Of a stretch of DNA of 56,197 bases, positions 41,765 through 50,696 are shown piece after piece. The notes under the pieces were generated by a model. The model was not told the DNA's origin. It did not search any database and saw only the letters and a list, made by a program, of their open reading frames with translations. This DNA comes from Polynucleobacter sp. UB-Piko-W3. Its GTDB lineage: Bacteria > Pseudomonadota > Gammaproteobacteria > Burkholderiales > Burkholderiaceae. Within the stretch, counting starts at the first letter, position 1; each line of letters begins with the position of its first letter. The stretch is from the NCBI RefSeq assembly GCF_018881635.1, contig NZ_JACVPY010000001.1, positions 1 through 56,197 of the forward strand, in the 5' to 3' direction. Position numbers and translations under genes: made by a program.

Positions 41765-42889
41765 ATGACCATTCTAATTATTAGCTTTCTCTCATCTTTA
41801 TTAATTTCGCTATTAATTCTGCGCTCTAAGCATCTTCATGCTCGATTTACAGCTGATTCTGATTTATCCGGAGTGCAAAAATTTCATGCAATTCCCGTTC
41901 CCCGAATTGGGGGCCTTGCTGTTTTCTTGGGTGTCTCCATATCTCTCTATTATTTTTACTTTCAAAAAACGGCTTTTGGCTCTTATGGGTTAGTTCTACT
42001 TGGTTGTTCTTTGCCAGCATTTATATTTGGCTTAATAGAGGATTTAACTAAGAGCGTTGGGATACGTCTTCGGTTAACAGCTACCGTTGTATCTGCATTG
42101 CTGACTGGCTTTTTTTTGAATGCCTGGTTAAGTAGCCTACAGATTTTTGGAGTTGATAATCTGATGCTTGCTTATCCTGTTTTAGCAATTATTATGACTT
42201 GCATTGCAGTTGCTGGAGTTGCTAATGCATTCAATATTATTGATGGATACAATGGCTTATCCTCTATGGTTGCCGTAATTATCCTATCCGGTATAACCTT
42301 TGTTGCTTTTAAAGTTGGCGATTATCCAATAATGATATCCGCTCTAGCAATGATTGGGGCATTGCTAGGATTTTTTATATGGAATTATCCTTATGGTCGA
42401 ATTTTTTTGGGTGATGGTGGTGCTTATCTAATTGGCTTTTGGATTGCAGAGCTCTCTGTTTTATTAACTGCACGTCATCCTGAGGTTTCAAAATGGTTTC
42501 CACTTCTTTTGTGTGCTTACCCTATTTTTGAAACTCTTTTCAGCATTTATCGGCGTCTTATTTTAAAAGGAAAGCATCCTGGTATGCCTGATGCTACTCA
42601 CCTACATCAGTTAATTTATAGGCGGCTTGTAAGGTGGTTCATTGAATCTAAGCATCCCTCATTAAAAATACAGCGAAATTCACTTACCTCCCCGTATCTA
42701 TGGCTACTTAGTCTATTGGCGGTTATCCCAGCCATTTTATTTTGGCGCAATCATATTCTTCTAAAATTATGCTTCTTCCTTTTTGCTATAACTTATATTT
42801 GGTTTTATAGATCTATTGTTCTTTTTCGAGTCTCTGATCTTCTTATACTTAGAAATCATCCTTCTGACAATTTAAATCAGAATGACTAA
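41765..42889 (+). CDS. Polyprenyl-phosphate sugar-1-phosphate transferase (WecA/WbpL-like)
   Basis: This is a 374-residue integral membrane enzyme of the MraY/WecA family, which moves an N-acetylhexosamine-1-phosphate onto undecaprenyl phosphate and so starts a lipid-linked chain. It has about ten hydrophobic segments. The motifs are KFHAIPVPRIGGLAVFLG, VANAFNIIDGYNGL (N154-D160), GRIFLGDGGAYLIG (Asp217) and ATHLHQLIYRR. WbpL-type use of other HexNAc sugars cannot be excluded. It may be the initiating enzyme of the cluster (inference). Confidence 0.92.
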   Translation: MTILIISFLSSLLISLLILRSKHLHARFTADSDLSGVQKFHAIPVPRIGGLAVFLGVSISLYYFYFQKTAFGSYGLVLLGCSLPAFIFGLIEDLTKSVGIRLRLTATVVSALLTGFFLNAWLSSLQIFGVDNLMLAYPVLAIIMTCIAVAGVANAFNIIDGYNGLSSMVAVIILSGITFVAFKVGDYPIMISALAMIGALLGFFIWNYPYGRIFLGDGGAYLIGFWIAELSVLLTARHPEVSKWFPLLLCAYPIFETLFSIYRRLILKGKHPGMPDATHLHQLIYRRLVRWFIESKHPSLKIQRNSLTSPYLWLLSLLAVIPAILFWRNHILLKLCFFLFAITYIWFYRSIVLFRVSDLLILRNHPSDNLNQND

Positions 42890-42974
42890 GGTGCTGTACT
42901 TTTTTGCATTTTGTTTGAAAGTACCAATCTTGTTCTTTACTATAGTGGCTAATTCCTAGAGATCTGGAGATGGC

Positions 42975-44006
42975 ATGGCTATAAAGAGCCGGGCTGGTAT
43001 TGGCGGTCCTAAAACTCAAGAGGGAAAAGTTCGCTCCGCGCAAAATTCCTTTAAACATGGTTTAACTTCGAGCACCCCTAGCAGTGAGAATGAGGTTCAA
43101 TTCATCACATCTTTGACTAAAGAGCTGGTGGACTACTACAAACCACAGTCCCCATTGGAGCTTTTACAAATCGATCGTATTGCTATTTGCAAAGCCAAGT
43201 TATCTCATTTGTATGCAGTAGAGCAAGTAAAGCTTGCGCTAGCCCATAAAGAGCTTGATTTGCATCCTGAAAAAATATTAGAAAAAATATCTGGTGCGGT
43301 TGGCGTGACCAAGCTTATGGCTTTAGAGATGATTCAAGAGGGGAGGATAGTTTCTCCTTACGGGCTCACTATTCCGATACTTGCTCCCATTGTTGCTGAA
43401 ACTCATATGTTCAGTGGCGTAATTACTGGTGTCCAGCAGTTTAAAAAGACTTTCCCCTTATTGATTCAAAACCTGAATTCATATTCTGTAACTGGTTTAA
43501 ATGATGAGAAGCAATTACCAGAAAAATTTTCTGCAATTGCGCAAAGAGTTGATCAGTATTTGAATCTAGATGAAAATCTGGATGGCAAACTCGAGCAATT
43601 TATCTATTACCAAAATATTGGCGTGAAGTATGAGGCCCTATTTAATAAGTATGAGAATACGGGGTTTGATAAAGAGATTGAGGGGTATCAGAAAGAATCT
43701 CGCATGCGGTATGGTTTGCCAGAAAAAGACCTGACTCAAAAATTCATTCGACAAGGTACACCTGATTTTTTATCGACTAAAACGCTCAATGCCTATTTTC
43801 GGGTTTTTGAAAATCTATTAAGACATATGAAAGAAGCCGAAAAAGTAGCCACTCAATTTTTTGAATTAAAAGCTTTGATGGCGCGCTCCATCACCTTGCC
43901 TGCATCTGAATTGAGCTTATTGATGCGTTATCAGACTACTTTTGAGCGCCGTTTATCGTCGGCGATCCGAGAATTGCTGGAATTGCAAAAAAGGGCAGGT
44001 AGGTAG
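42975..44006 (+). CDS. Uncharacterised protein with GPKT..GK..N..KHGL N-terminus
   Basis: This 343-residue protein starts at ATG 42975 after GGAG (42966-42969). Residues about 8-36 read GIGGPKTQEGKVRSAQNSFK, then HGL, a short Lys/Arg-rich signature I recall from many uncharacterised bacterial proteins. The rest is helical and charged, ending with RYQTTFERRLSSAIRELLEL, also seen in that group. No catalytic motif, signal peptide or membrane segment is visible. It stands alone between the polysaccharide and RTX clusters. I do not recognise a function. Confidence 0.75.
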   Translation: MAIKSRAGIGGPKTQEGKVRSAQNSFKHGLTSSTPSSENEVQFITSLTKELVDYYKPQSPLELLQIDRIAICKAKLSHLYAVEQVKLALAHKELDLHPEKILEKISGAVGVTKLMALEMIQEGRIVSPYGLTIPILAPIVAETHMFSGVITGVQQFKKTFPLLIQNLNSYSVTGLNDEKQLPEKFSAIAQRVDQYLNLDENLDGKLEQFIYYQNIGVKYEALFNKYENTGFDKEIEGYQKESRMRYGLPEKDLTQKFIRQGTPDFLSTKTLNAYFRVFENLLRHMKEAEKVATQFFELKALMARSITLPASELSLLMRYQTTFERRLSSAIRELLELQKRAGR

Positions 44007-44037
44007 TTTTTTCTTCTCATATTTTTTGCGAAACGAA

Positions 44038-44055
44038 CTAAAAAGCCCTTTTTAG
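44038..44055. repeat. 18-base near-palindrome downstream of the KHGL protein gene
   Basis: CTAAAAAG (44038-44045) and CTTTTTAG (44048-44055) are perfect inverted arms around CC. As RNA the stem would be A/U-rich with an impractically short loop, though AAAAAG pairing to CTTTTT could form a weak hairpin. It may be a terminator element for the gene ending at 44006 or a DNA-binding palindrome upstream of the RTX operon. Confidence 0.35.
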
Positions 44056-44197
44056 CCCTAAAAATGTCTTAATTGCTTCTGAAAATAGCAAAAATCCCTT
44101 TAAAATTAAGCACTAACCTCCTTAGGGGTCCGCTACTACCTTGTTTTAAGGGGTATTTGGCCCGATATGGGAATAATTGCAAAGATGGGTTTACGGT

Positions 44198-45838
44198 ATG
44201 GCTCAGATTAATGCGCTAGTAAATGCAGCCAGGGCAGTAGTTCAGACTACTAGCTCAGCCGTAGGTGTATCTGCAGCCAATGCCAATTTAGTGGCAGTAG
44301 CCGGCGCATTATCCGGAATGCAACTATCTGGCTATGAGGTCATTAGCCCGCAGATGTTTGTGAGTGTGCCCAGTCCTGATGATGCGATGGGTTTGCCTGG
44401 ACCAATGGCGGGTGGGAATTCTCGTTCTATTCCAAGTCCATTTCAGTATCCAGGGGCAGATCAAAATATTTTTGATAGCTTGGTTGATCCCAACGCAACT
44501 TTAGATTTTCAAAATTTCTTTTTTGCACAGCCTACTTTTATTGCTGCAGCAGAAGAATTTAACGTTGGTGATTATTTATTAGAAAGCAATAGTCTTTATG
44601 ATCCCAGCCAGCCTGATGGCTCTGCGGGTCCAGATGCTTTCGAAAACCACAATGCCAATAAAAAAGCAGATGCAGCGGCTGAGGGTGGGGGCTCTGTTGT
44701 TGATTCATCACAGGGCGATATCGCGAGTGGATTTAATTCGATTCTGAGTAATACGCAAGGCGGTATTGCTAAGGCGGCTGGCACTGCTGCATCGGGGATT
44801 AACTACGCTTCATCCGCTTCAGAATATGGCTATGGTGCTGGTTCAGGCTTTTTGGTAGAACCTAATGGTTATATCTATGCCAGCCATGGTAGTGGGGACG
44901 TAGTTCAGGGTAGCGCCTATGCAGATACTTTATTTGGCTCGACTGCTGGTGGCGATACTCTCATTGGTGGCGCCGGTAATGATACGTATGCAATCTACGC
45001 AAGTACCACCCAAATGATTGAAGTAGCTGGCGGCGGTTCTCACGATACAGCTTATATCGGCGTAGATAATTACCAGGGCACTAGTGGTGTTGAGCGCATC
45101 ATTGCTTTAAATACGCAGTCTTATTTAGATCATGCTGCTACGAGTGGCCCCTACCTTGCTGGTATTGATTCAGGTTGGCATATTAATGGCTCGGTTGATG
45201 CGCAGACTTTAGTTGGCGCTTACGGCGCGGACATTCTCAATGGTGGCGGAGGCGCTGATTTATTGATTGGTGGTGCCGGCGATGATGTTTATATGTATAG
45301 CGGTAGTGAAACTATTGTTGAGCAGAGCAATCAAGGCCGCGATATTGTGAAGGCTTCTACCAGTGTGGCACTTGCTAATAATATCGAGGTAGGTTTGGCT
45401 GATAGTGCCGCAGGGGATTTAAATATCATTGGCAATGACCTAGATAATTTATTAGTGGGCAATAGTGCTGCAAATAACTTAAGTGGTGGATCTGGAGCCG
45501 ACACCTTAGTTGGCAATGGTGGTGACGACATTTACTCGGGCGGCATCGGTGCTGACACCTTTATTCTTAATAGCCAAGACAGCTTTATGGGTGAAATTAC
45601 AGACTTCCACTCTGGAGAGGATCATCTTGGCCTAATCAATAGCGATCCAAGCATTACCTTATCCATGGCACCAAATACTGGCTTTACTGGAGTTGCAGGT
45701 GAGATCTTGTTGGTAGATGGTAGTTTGCAGGTCGACTGGAATGGCGATGCCATGTTTGACTCGGTATTGCTCATCAATGAAGCGCCAACCTTGGCTGATA
45801 TCAGCATCATTGATCCTAATCACACTTATCACTTCTAG
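44198..45838 (+). CDS. RTX calcium-binding secreted protein
   Basis: The 546-residue product (ATG 44198; an in-frame TTG at 44177 was passed over) has no classical signal peptide, as expected for type I secretion. The N-terminal 90 residues are Ala- and Ser-rich. RTX nonapeptides cluster at about 251-263, 348-365 and 425-455 (GGSGADTLVG type). The C-terminus, with ITDFHSGEDHLGL and GVAGEILLVDGSLQVDWNGD, matches the serralysin-type (peptidase M10 C-terminal) RTX domain and a type I signal; no HExxH catalytic motif is seen. It is the first gene of the secretion operon. Confidence 0.88.
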   Translation: MAQINALVNAARAVVQTTSSAVGVSAANANLVAVAGALSGMQLSGYEVISPQMFVSVPSPDDAMGLPGPMAGGNSRSIPSPFQYPGADQNIFDSLVDPNATLDFQNFFFAQPTFIAAAEEFNVGDYLLESNSLYDPSQPDGSAGPDAFENHNANKKADAAAEGGGSVVDSSQGDIASGFNSILSNTQGGIAKAAGTAASGINYASSASEYGYGAGSGFLVEPNGYIYASHGSGDVVQGSAYADTLFGSTAGGDTLIGGAGNDTYAIYASTTQMIEVAGGGSHDTAYIGVDNYQGTSGVERIIALNTQSYLDHAATSGPYLAGIDSGWHINGSVDAQTLVGAYGADILNGGGGADLLIGGAGDDVYMYSGSETIVEQSNQGRDIVKASTSVALANNIEVGLADSAAGDLNIIGNDLDNLLVGNSAANNLSGGSGADTLVGNGGDDIYSGGIGADTFILNSQDSFMGEITDFHSGEDHLGLINSDPSITLSMAPNTGFTGVAGEILLVDGSLQVDWNGDAMFDSVLLINEAPTLADISIIDPNHTYHF

Positions 45839-45843
45839 ACTGT

Positions 45844-47250
45844 ATGACAACCCAAGGTCTTCAAGTGCCAGAAACACAAAACAATCAAACTCTCTACCAA
45901 AAGGTGGCGCAGCTCATTGGTAAGGGGCAGCATACTCAAGCGATTCAAGAATTAAGTGCGATAGATAAAAAAGTTTTGTTATCTAGCCATGCGCTTCTCA
46001 ATGCTTTTGGTGTGGCATTACGTAGCACCGGAAAATCTGAGGCTGCTATTCAGATGTATCACTTGGCTCTCAAGCTCCACAATACACAAGGCGGTACCTG
46101 GTCCAATTTAGGCAATGCTCTAAAGGACGCAAACTATCCTGGTGCATCCATTGTTGCCCACCGCCATGCTTTAGATCTGGCTCAAAAGCCCGAAGGCAAA
46201 CTTTGGCATAACTACGGTATTGCATTAGCTATGGCAGGGCAGCATCAAAAAGCTATCGAAGCCTTAGAAACCGCCTTAAGTATCGAGCCCCAAAAACAAG
46301 GGCTGCGCTGGGATCTGGCGCGCTCGCAATTGGCTCTCAAAGATTACCGCAATGGTTTTGAAAACTATCAATATCGTTGGGATATGGAAGAGGCTCCGCC
46401 TAAAAGGGTGTCTGGAGCTGAGTGGGCCGGCCAACAATTAAAGGATGAGATTTTATTTGTGTATGCCGAGCAGGGATTTGGCGATTACATCCAATGCGCC
46501 CGCTACCTGCCGATGCTGCTTAAAAAAGCACCCAAGATGGTTGTCGAAGTCAAACCAGAGTTACGTGTACTGATGGAGCATTCCTATCCACAAATTACTT
46601 TTGTGGAATTTATAGACCAAAAGATAGAGCGCAAAGCAGGATTGATTGCTTCCTTGTTAGATGCCCCCCGATATTTTCCGGGCGAGGATATTCCTTCATT
46701 TGATGCTTACTTAAAGCCTTTGATTACTGAGCATCGCTATGAGCCCCGCTTAGAACAGCGCTTAAATGATCCTAAAGCGCTCAAGGTCGGCATTGTTTGG
46801 TCTGGGAGTTTAACTTTTAAGCGCAATAACTATCGCTCTGCACCAGTCGAGTGGTTCTTTAACAATTTTGTACTGCCAGGCGTTAACTTATTTTCTTTGC
46901 AAATGGGGCCACGTGGCGATGATTTGAAAAAACTCCCGCTGCCGATGATTTCAAATGAATTAATACCGCATATTCAGAACTTTAATGACACCGCACAAAT
47001 ACTACAAAAGCTTGACTTAGTGATTATGACTTGTAGTAGCGCTGCCCATTTATGTGGCGCGCTCAACATCCCTTGTTGGGTATTGTTAGACAGCTCTCCA
47101 CACTGGCTTTGGGGTATGGATGGAGCTAAGTCAGACTGGTATCCAAGTTTGACTTTGTTTAGACAGCAGTCGCCAGGAGATTGGAGATCAGTTTTCGATC
47201 ATGCCGGCTCAGAGCTAATTTCTTTAGGGATGCAGAAAAAACATGACTGA
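45844..47250 (+). CDS. TPR protein with GT9-like C-terminal domain
   Basis: The 468-residue protein has TPR-type helices over residues about 15-175 (for example NLGNALKDANYPGASIVAHRH and KALEAL-like repeats) and then a beta/alpha domain. The end KVGIVWSGSLTFKRNNYRSA and DTAQILQKLDLVIMTCSSAAHLCGA corresponds to the GT9-like domain of TPR-glycosyltransferases. In most relatives the last segment reads ISVDTAVAHLAG; here Asp-Thr is replaced by Cys-Ser, which may mean altered or lost activity. It lies 5 bases after the RTX gene and overlaps the ABC gene by 8. Confidence 0.8.
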   Translation: MTTQGLQVPETQNNQTLYQKVAQLIGKGQHTQAIQELSAIDKKVLLSSHALLNAFGVALRSTGKSEAAIQMYHLALKLHNTQGGTWSNLGNALKDANYPGASIVAHRHALDLAQKPEGKLWHNYGIALAMAGQHQKAIEALETALSIEPQKQGLRWDLARSQLALKDYRNGFENYQYRWDMEEAPPKRVSGAEWAGQQLKDEILFVYAEQGFGDYIQCARYLPMLLKKAPKMVVEVKPELRVLMEHSYPQITFVEFIDQKIERKAGLIASLLDAPRYFPGEDIPSFDAYLKPLITEHRYEPRLEQRLNDPKALKVGIVWSGSLTFKRNNYRSAPVEWFFNNFVLPGVNLFSLQMGPRGDDLKKLPLPMISNELIPHIQNFNDTAQILQKLDLVIMTCSSAAHLCGALNIPCWVLLDSSPHWLWGMDGAKSDWYPSLTLFRQQSPGDWRSVFDHAGSELISLGMQKKHD

Positions 47251-48742
47251 TTCACCTATTGTAAAAATTATGCGCAATCCTTTGCTCTCGCGCACGATTA
47301 CTGCCGCAGTCGTTGCCGATGGCCTATTACTTTTGCCATTCTTTTTTACCTCCAATTTATTTAGCAAAATACTGCCTTCAGGCAACCTATCTTCATTAGT
47401 AGTGCTATTGGTTTTTTCTTTAGTCGCATTGCGCCTGAGTAATAACTATGATCGCTTAAGAACTGCAGGGCTTCTGTTGATTCGTCGCCGCATGTTAGAG
47501 GTCTTGGCGCCGCAAGAGGGTATTTTGTTATTTGCACGTGGGCGTGAACTCACGCCGCATATTCGTCTTTTACAGTCGATCATTATTTCTTTGCGCTCGG
47601 GTGATTTTGTCGCAGTAGCGGGCGCAGCACTCCAGGTCTTTTTCCCCATTGCGGTATTGATACTGACCTTGTTCATCAGCTTTAAATTATTTCTACTTAT
47701 TCTGATCTTCTTGCTGTGCTATGGATATGTCTTTCAATTCAGAATGGCTCAGCAAGCCAAAGGGGTTCAGACTGACCGTATTGCTGGCGTACGACAAAGT
47801 TGGTTTTATCGCTGGATGGGATCATCGCCCCGCAGAATGCGTTTTTATTTTGCAAGCCCAAAGCTGACCTATTCGCCATGGGAGGGCGCTGCTGATGCTG
47901 CAAGAATGGGCAATTTTAGATACTCTTCCTCACTATTGCTGCTCTCATTAGCGGCATTTTTAATTATCGCTGACAACTTACCAACAGGTTTTTTACTGCC
48001 AATTTCATTTTTCTCTCAGCGCTTGTTGCAGCCTGCAGAGCGTATTCGCCAAATTTCAATCATTTTTAAAATCTTTACCTTGGCCGCTGCTAACCCACCT
48101 AAATCAACCTTGATTGTTGCTACCGAGAAGGGGGCTAAAAAAGGTACTGGTATAGTTATTGCCGATTCGGTTGAAGATAAAGAGCCTGCGCCAATTGATC
48201 CTAAGAAGAAGGTCGATAGTCTCCAGTTTGTGGCGCCACTAGAGATCCATCAAGGTGAATTGAAAGTAAAGCTAGCAGAGTCTTTTGAGATTCCTGCTGG
48301 CCAAATTTGCGTAGTGTCTGCTGGGGTAGGGCAAGGAAAGACTTTGTTGCTCGAATCGATTTTGGGATTACGTCCAATGCAAACGGGTCGCATTGATTTG
48401 AAAACACAATATTCTCAGCCATGGGATTTGATTCGTTATATGAATCAAGCTGAATTCTATGATCCTAGTGAGCAGCAGTCCTATTACACAGTACGCTTGA
48501 GTGATATTAAAAAAGTGCTCGCTGAAACAACGGGACAGCTTTTAGTAATTGACGACCCGATGATGGGAATGGATGCGAGAGCCCGCAATCTGGTAGTGCA
48601 GGCCTTAACTGAAGCTAAAGCTGCGGGGGCTACGATGGTGATTGCATCAAATGATCGCCAGTTAGTGGATATCTCTGATTGTTGGCTCACCATTAATGAC
48701 TCAGGTGAAATGCAACTGCGTAAGAAGGAAGCAGGCGCTTGA
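47243..48742 (+). CDS. Type I secretion-like ABC transporter with degenerate nucleotide-binding domain
   Basis: This 499-residue protein has five to six hydrophobic segments (about 20-40, 49-66, 119-142, 145-163, 223-243), as in type I exporters, then a nucleotide-binding domain from about 325. Walker A GVGQGKT (361-367) and Q-loop Gln402 are present. Only 35 residues separate Gln402 from the Walker B Asp437; about twice that is usual, and no LSGGQ-type signature is present. Walker B reads VIDDP, with Asp438 where catalytic Glu is normal. The H-loop position reads SN (469-470). ATP hydrolysis is therefore doubtful. It overlaps HlyD by 4 bases. Confidence 0.82.
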   Translation: MTDSPIVKIMRNPLLSRTITAAVVADGLLLLPFFFTSNLFSKILPSGNLSSLVVLLVFSLVALRLSNNYDRLRTAGLLLIRRRMLEVLAPQEGILLFARGRELTPHIRLLQSIIISLRSGDFVAVAGAALQVFFPIAVLILTLFISFKLFLLILIFLLCYGYVFQFRMAQQAKGVQTDRIAGVRQSWFYRWMGSSPRRMRFYFASPKLTYSPWEGAADAARMGNFRYSSSLLLLSLAAFLIIADNLPTGFLLPISFFSQRLLQPAERIRQISIIFKIFTLAAANPPKSTLIVATEKGAKKGTGIVIADSVEDKEPAPIDPKKKVDSLQFVAPLEIHQGELKVKLAESFEIPAGQICVVSAGVGQGKTLLLESILGLRPMQTGRIDLKTQYSQPWDLIRYMNQAEFYDPSEQQSYYTVRLSDIKKVLAETTGQLLVIDDPMMGMDARARNLVVQALTEAKAAGATMVIASNDRQLVDISDCWLTINDSGEMQLRKKEAGA

Positions 48743-50181
48743 AGTTAAAGCAGCCTTTTTGGCGTTTTCTCTCTGGGCTATTCTCGGTCATCGGGAAGTT
48801 ATTTCATCATGCTCATGTTTTGGTCAATCGCTATCTCATTACCCCAAAAAGACATAAAAAGCTGTTGCGACTGGTTGCAAGAAGCAATATTTTTTTAAAG
48901 CAATTTAACGAGGGATCCAAATCTTTTTTAGCGATTCGCAGAAACCGCAATCTGGTCACGATGGGTTTATTTTTGGCGGTTCTCTTGGTGCCTTTAAGCT
49001 CTTCTGTGAACTTGGTAGGTCAGCTAGGGTTTGTACAAAAGAAATTACCGGTTGAGACTCTGGAGGGTGGCATCATTCTCGAGGTGAATGTTACCGATGG
49101 GCAGCTGGTAAATAAGGGCGATGTTTTGGCATTACTAGATGAGCCCCGTATTAAGTCAGAGTTGACCTCACAGCTCAATAGTGCTGCCGCAAAGGCTTGT
49201 AAGTTAGAGCGTTATAAAGCGATTGTGGAGCTCACGGACTTTCAAACCCCTACTAATCTAGATCTCATTCCCGAGCAGTATCTTGAGCGCTACTGTGCGC
49301 AAGAGAAAAAAGTGGCAGATGGTTTTGTGGCTAGCTATAAGTCCCGAATTGCATTAGCTCAGGGTCAACTAAATCACACCAACCAAGATGTACAAAGATT
49401 AGAAAAATCAGTTTCCAATGAAGAGCGGCGTTTGCAAATCCAACGTGAAATTTATACTAAGAAAAAAGAATTGGTAAAGCAAAATTTTTACGCTGAAGCT
49501 GCTTTGCTGGATCAAGAAAACCAAGTCATTAATGCTAAACAGAGCTTTGAGAGTAAAAATATTGAGCTCTCTGATCGTAAAAACAAACAACTCGATTTGC
49601 AAAGACAGATACTTGATATTCGCTCTGAGTTTGGTGATAAGAATCGCTCAGACTATGCCGCTCTCATTTCTGAATTTGAATCTCAGTATGCAGCCCTGAA
49701 ATACACCTATCGCTCTAGTCAAAATTTGCGCATTACTGCACCACAGACTGGTTACGTCAGTAATTTGAAAAAGTTGCGCCCCGGCATTTTGTTGGCGCCG
49801 CGTGAACCTTTATTAGAGATTGTGCCAACTGGAGAAGATTTGGTAGCGATTGCTAGCTACAAGCCGGCTGATCATTCAAATATTTATGTCGGGCAAGAAG
49901 CGGTAATCCGATTGCAAACCCACAATCAAAGTCTTTCTCCTGAATTTCATGGCAAGGTTATTTCAATTACGCCAGATGTTGCTCAAGAAAACCCCAATAT
50001 GCCACCGATGTATGAGGCGATTGCGGCATTCCCATGCGATGTATCTTGCCGTAAACAGGGTTTTTTAACTGCCGGAATTCCGGTGGATGTGTATGTGTTG
50101 GGGCAAAGACGCTCTCTGCTATCCTATTTGATCAGTGCAATGTATCGAACCGGGCGGGCAGTGTTGTCTGAGCCAAATTAA
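48739..50181 (+). CDS. HlyD-family type I secretion adaptor (membrane fusion protein)
   Basis: This 480-residue adaptor starts at TTG 48739, overlapping the previous stop (TTGA), with AAGGA at 48725-48729. A long basic cytoplasmic tail of about 70 residues precedes a single transmembrane segment (72-90). Next come a lipoyl-like half (TLEGGIILEVNVTDGQLVNK), a long coiled coil (about 180-300), the second lipoyl half (ITAPQTGYVSNLKKLRPG) and beta-barrel region. The adaptor would link the ABC protein to an outer membrane TolC-like channel. No such channel gene lies next to it. Confidence 0.93.
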   Translation: MKLKQPFWRFLSGLFSVIGKLFHHAHVLVNRYLITPKRHKKLLRLVARSNIFLKQFNEGSKSFLAIRRNRNLVTMGLFLAVLLVPLSSSVNLVGQLGFVQKKLPVETLEGGIILEVNVTDGQLVNKGDVLALLDEPRIKSELTSQLNSAAAKACKLERYKAIVELTDFQTPTNLDLIPEQYLERYCAQEKKVADGFVASYKSRIALAQGQLNHTNQDVQRLEKSVSNEERRLQIQREIYTKKKELVKQNFYAEAALLDQENQVINAKQSFESKNIELSDRKNKQLDLQRQILDIRSEFGDKNRSDYAALISEFESQYAALKYTYRSSQNLRITAPQTGYVSNLKKLRPGILLAPREPLLEIVPTGEDLVAIASYKPADHSNIYVGQEAVIRLQTHNQSLSPEFHGKVISITPDVAQENPNMPPMYEAIAAFPCDVSCRKQGFLTAGIPVDVYVLGQRRSLLSYLISAMYRTGRAVLSEPN

Positions 50182-50212
50182 TGTTAACCAATTGATTTAA
50201 AAAGGAAAAATC

Positions 50213-50509
50213 ATGAGCTTAGAAGGCGCAGATGTATATATTGATGGCATTGGAGCCATTTTCTTTAATGGTCAGGTACTCAAGGTTGACTTGGTAACCT
50301 TGTATCCAGATCCCAAAGAAGCAAACAAAATGAATCCGCGATTGGCAGGCCGCTTGGCAATGCCTATTAATGCTGCAGTGCAGCTAAGGGATGGCTTAAA
50401 CCGTCTTGTGGCTGATTTGCAGAAGGCCCAGGAGCAAAACCAGAAGAATAATCCTGCTGCACAGGTATCTGCCCCTCCAGAGGAGACGGACAAGAAGTCT
50501 AAAAAGTAA
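50213..50509 (+). CDS. Small conserved-looking protein of unknown function (98 aa)
   Basis: This 98-residue protein follows hlyD by 31 bases with AAGGAAA as a ribosome binding site. Residues 1-70 form a compact domain, MSLEGADVYIDGIG... and RLAMPINAAVQLRDGLNRLV, and the tail is Gln/Lys/Glu-rich and probably disordered. There is a faint resemblance to DUF3467-type proteins (hydrophobic strand, DLxxLYPD, then a helix) but I would not assign it. No signal or membrane segment. Its position suggests a role in RTX secretion or regulation. Confidence 0.75.
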   Translation: MSLEGADVYIDGIGAIFFNGQVLKVDLVTLYPDPKEANKMNPRLAGRLAMPINAAVQLRDGLNRLVADLQKAQEQNQKNNPAAQVSAPPEETDKKSKK

Positions 50510-50696
50510 ATAATACTCAATAAAGTCAATAGCTTATAAAATTAACTTTCTTTTTTTAGACGCATTCTGATGTAAATTAATTCTAATTATTTTAATTAGT
50601 CAGTACTTTTTTTCAATAAATACTAAAATTGTGCACAATAAGTGCATGTATCTAATTACACTAAATTTTTAGCCATTTTTTGAACTAAAAGAGTCT
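50510..50696. other. AT-rich intergenic region upstream of the giant RTX gene
   Basis: This 187-base gap is very AT-rich, with runs of T and A. A small perfect hairpin, TGCAC-AATAA-GTGCA, lies at 50632-50646. It separates the secretion genes from the giant RTX gene and may hold its own promoter, allowing separate control of the bulky substrate. I see no confident -35/-10 pair. Confidence 0.5.

Noticed and set aside
42975..44006. KHGL protein as a transposase
   Set aside because: No DDE, HUH or recombinase motif, no terminal inverted repeats or target duplication seen.
44198..45838. RTX protein as a serralysin protease
   Set aside because: The C-terminal RTX domain matches, but no HExxH zinc motif is present in the N-terminal part.
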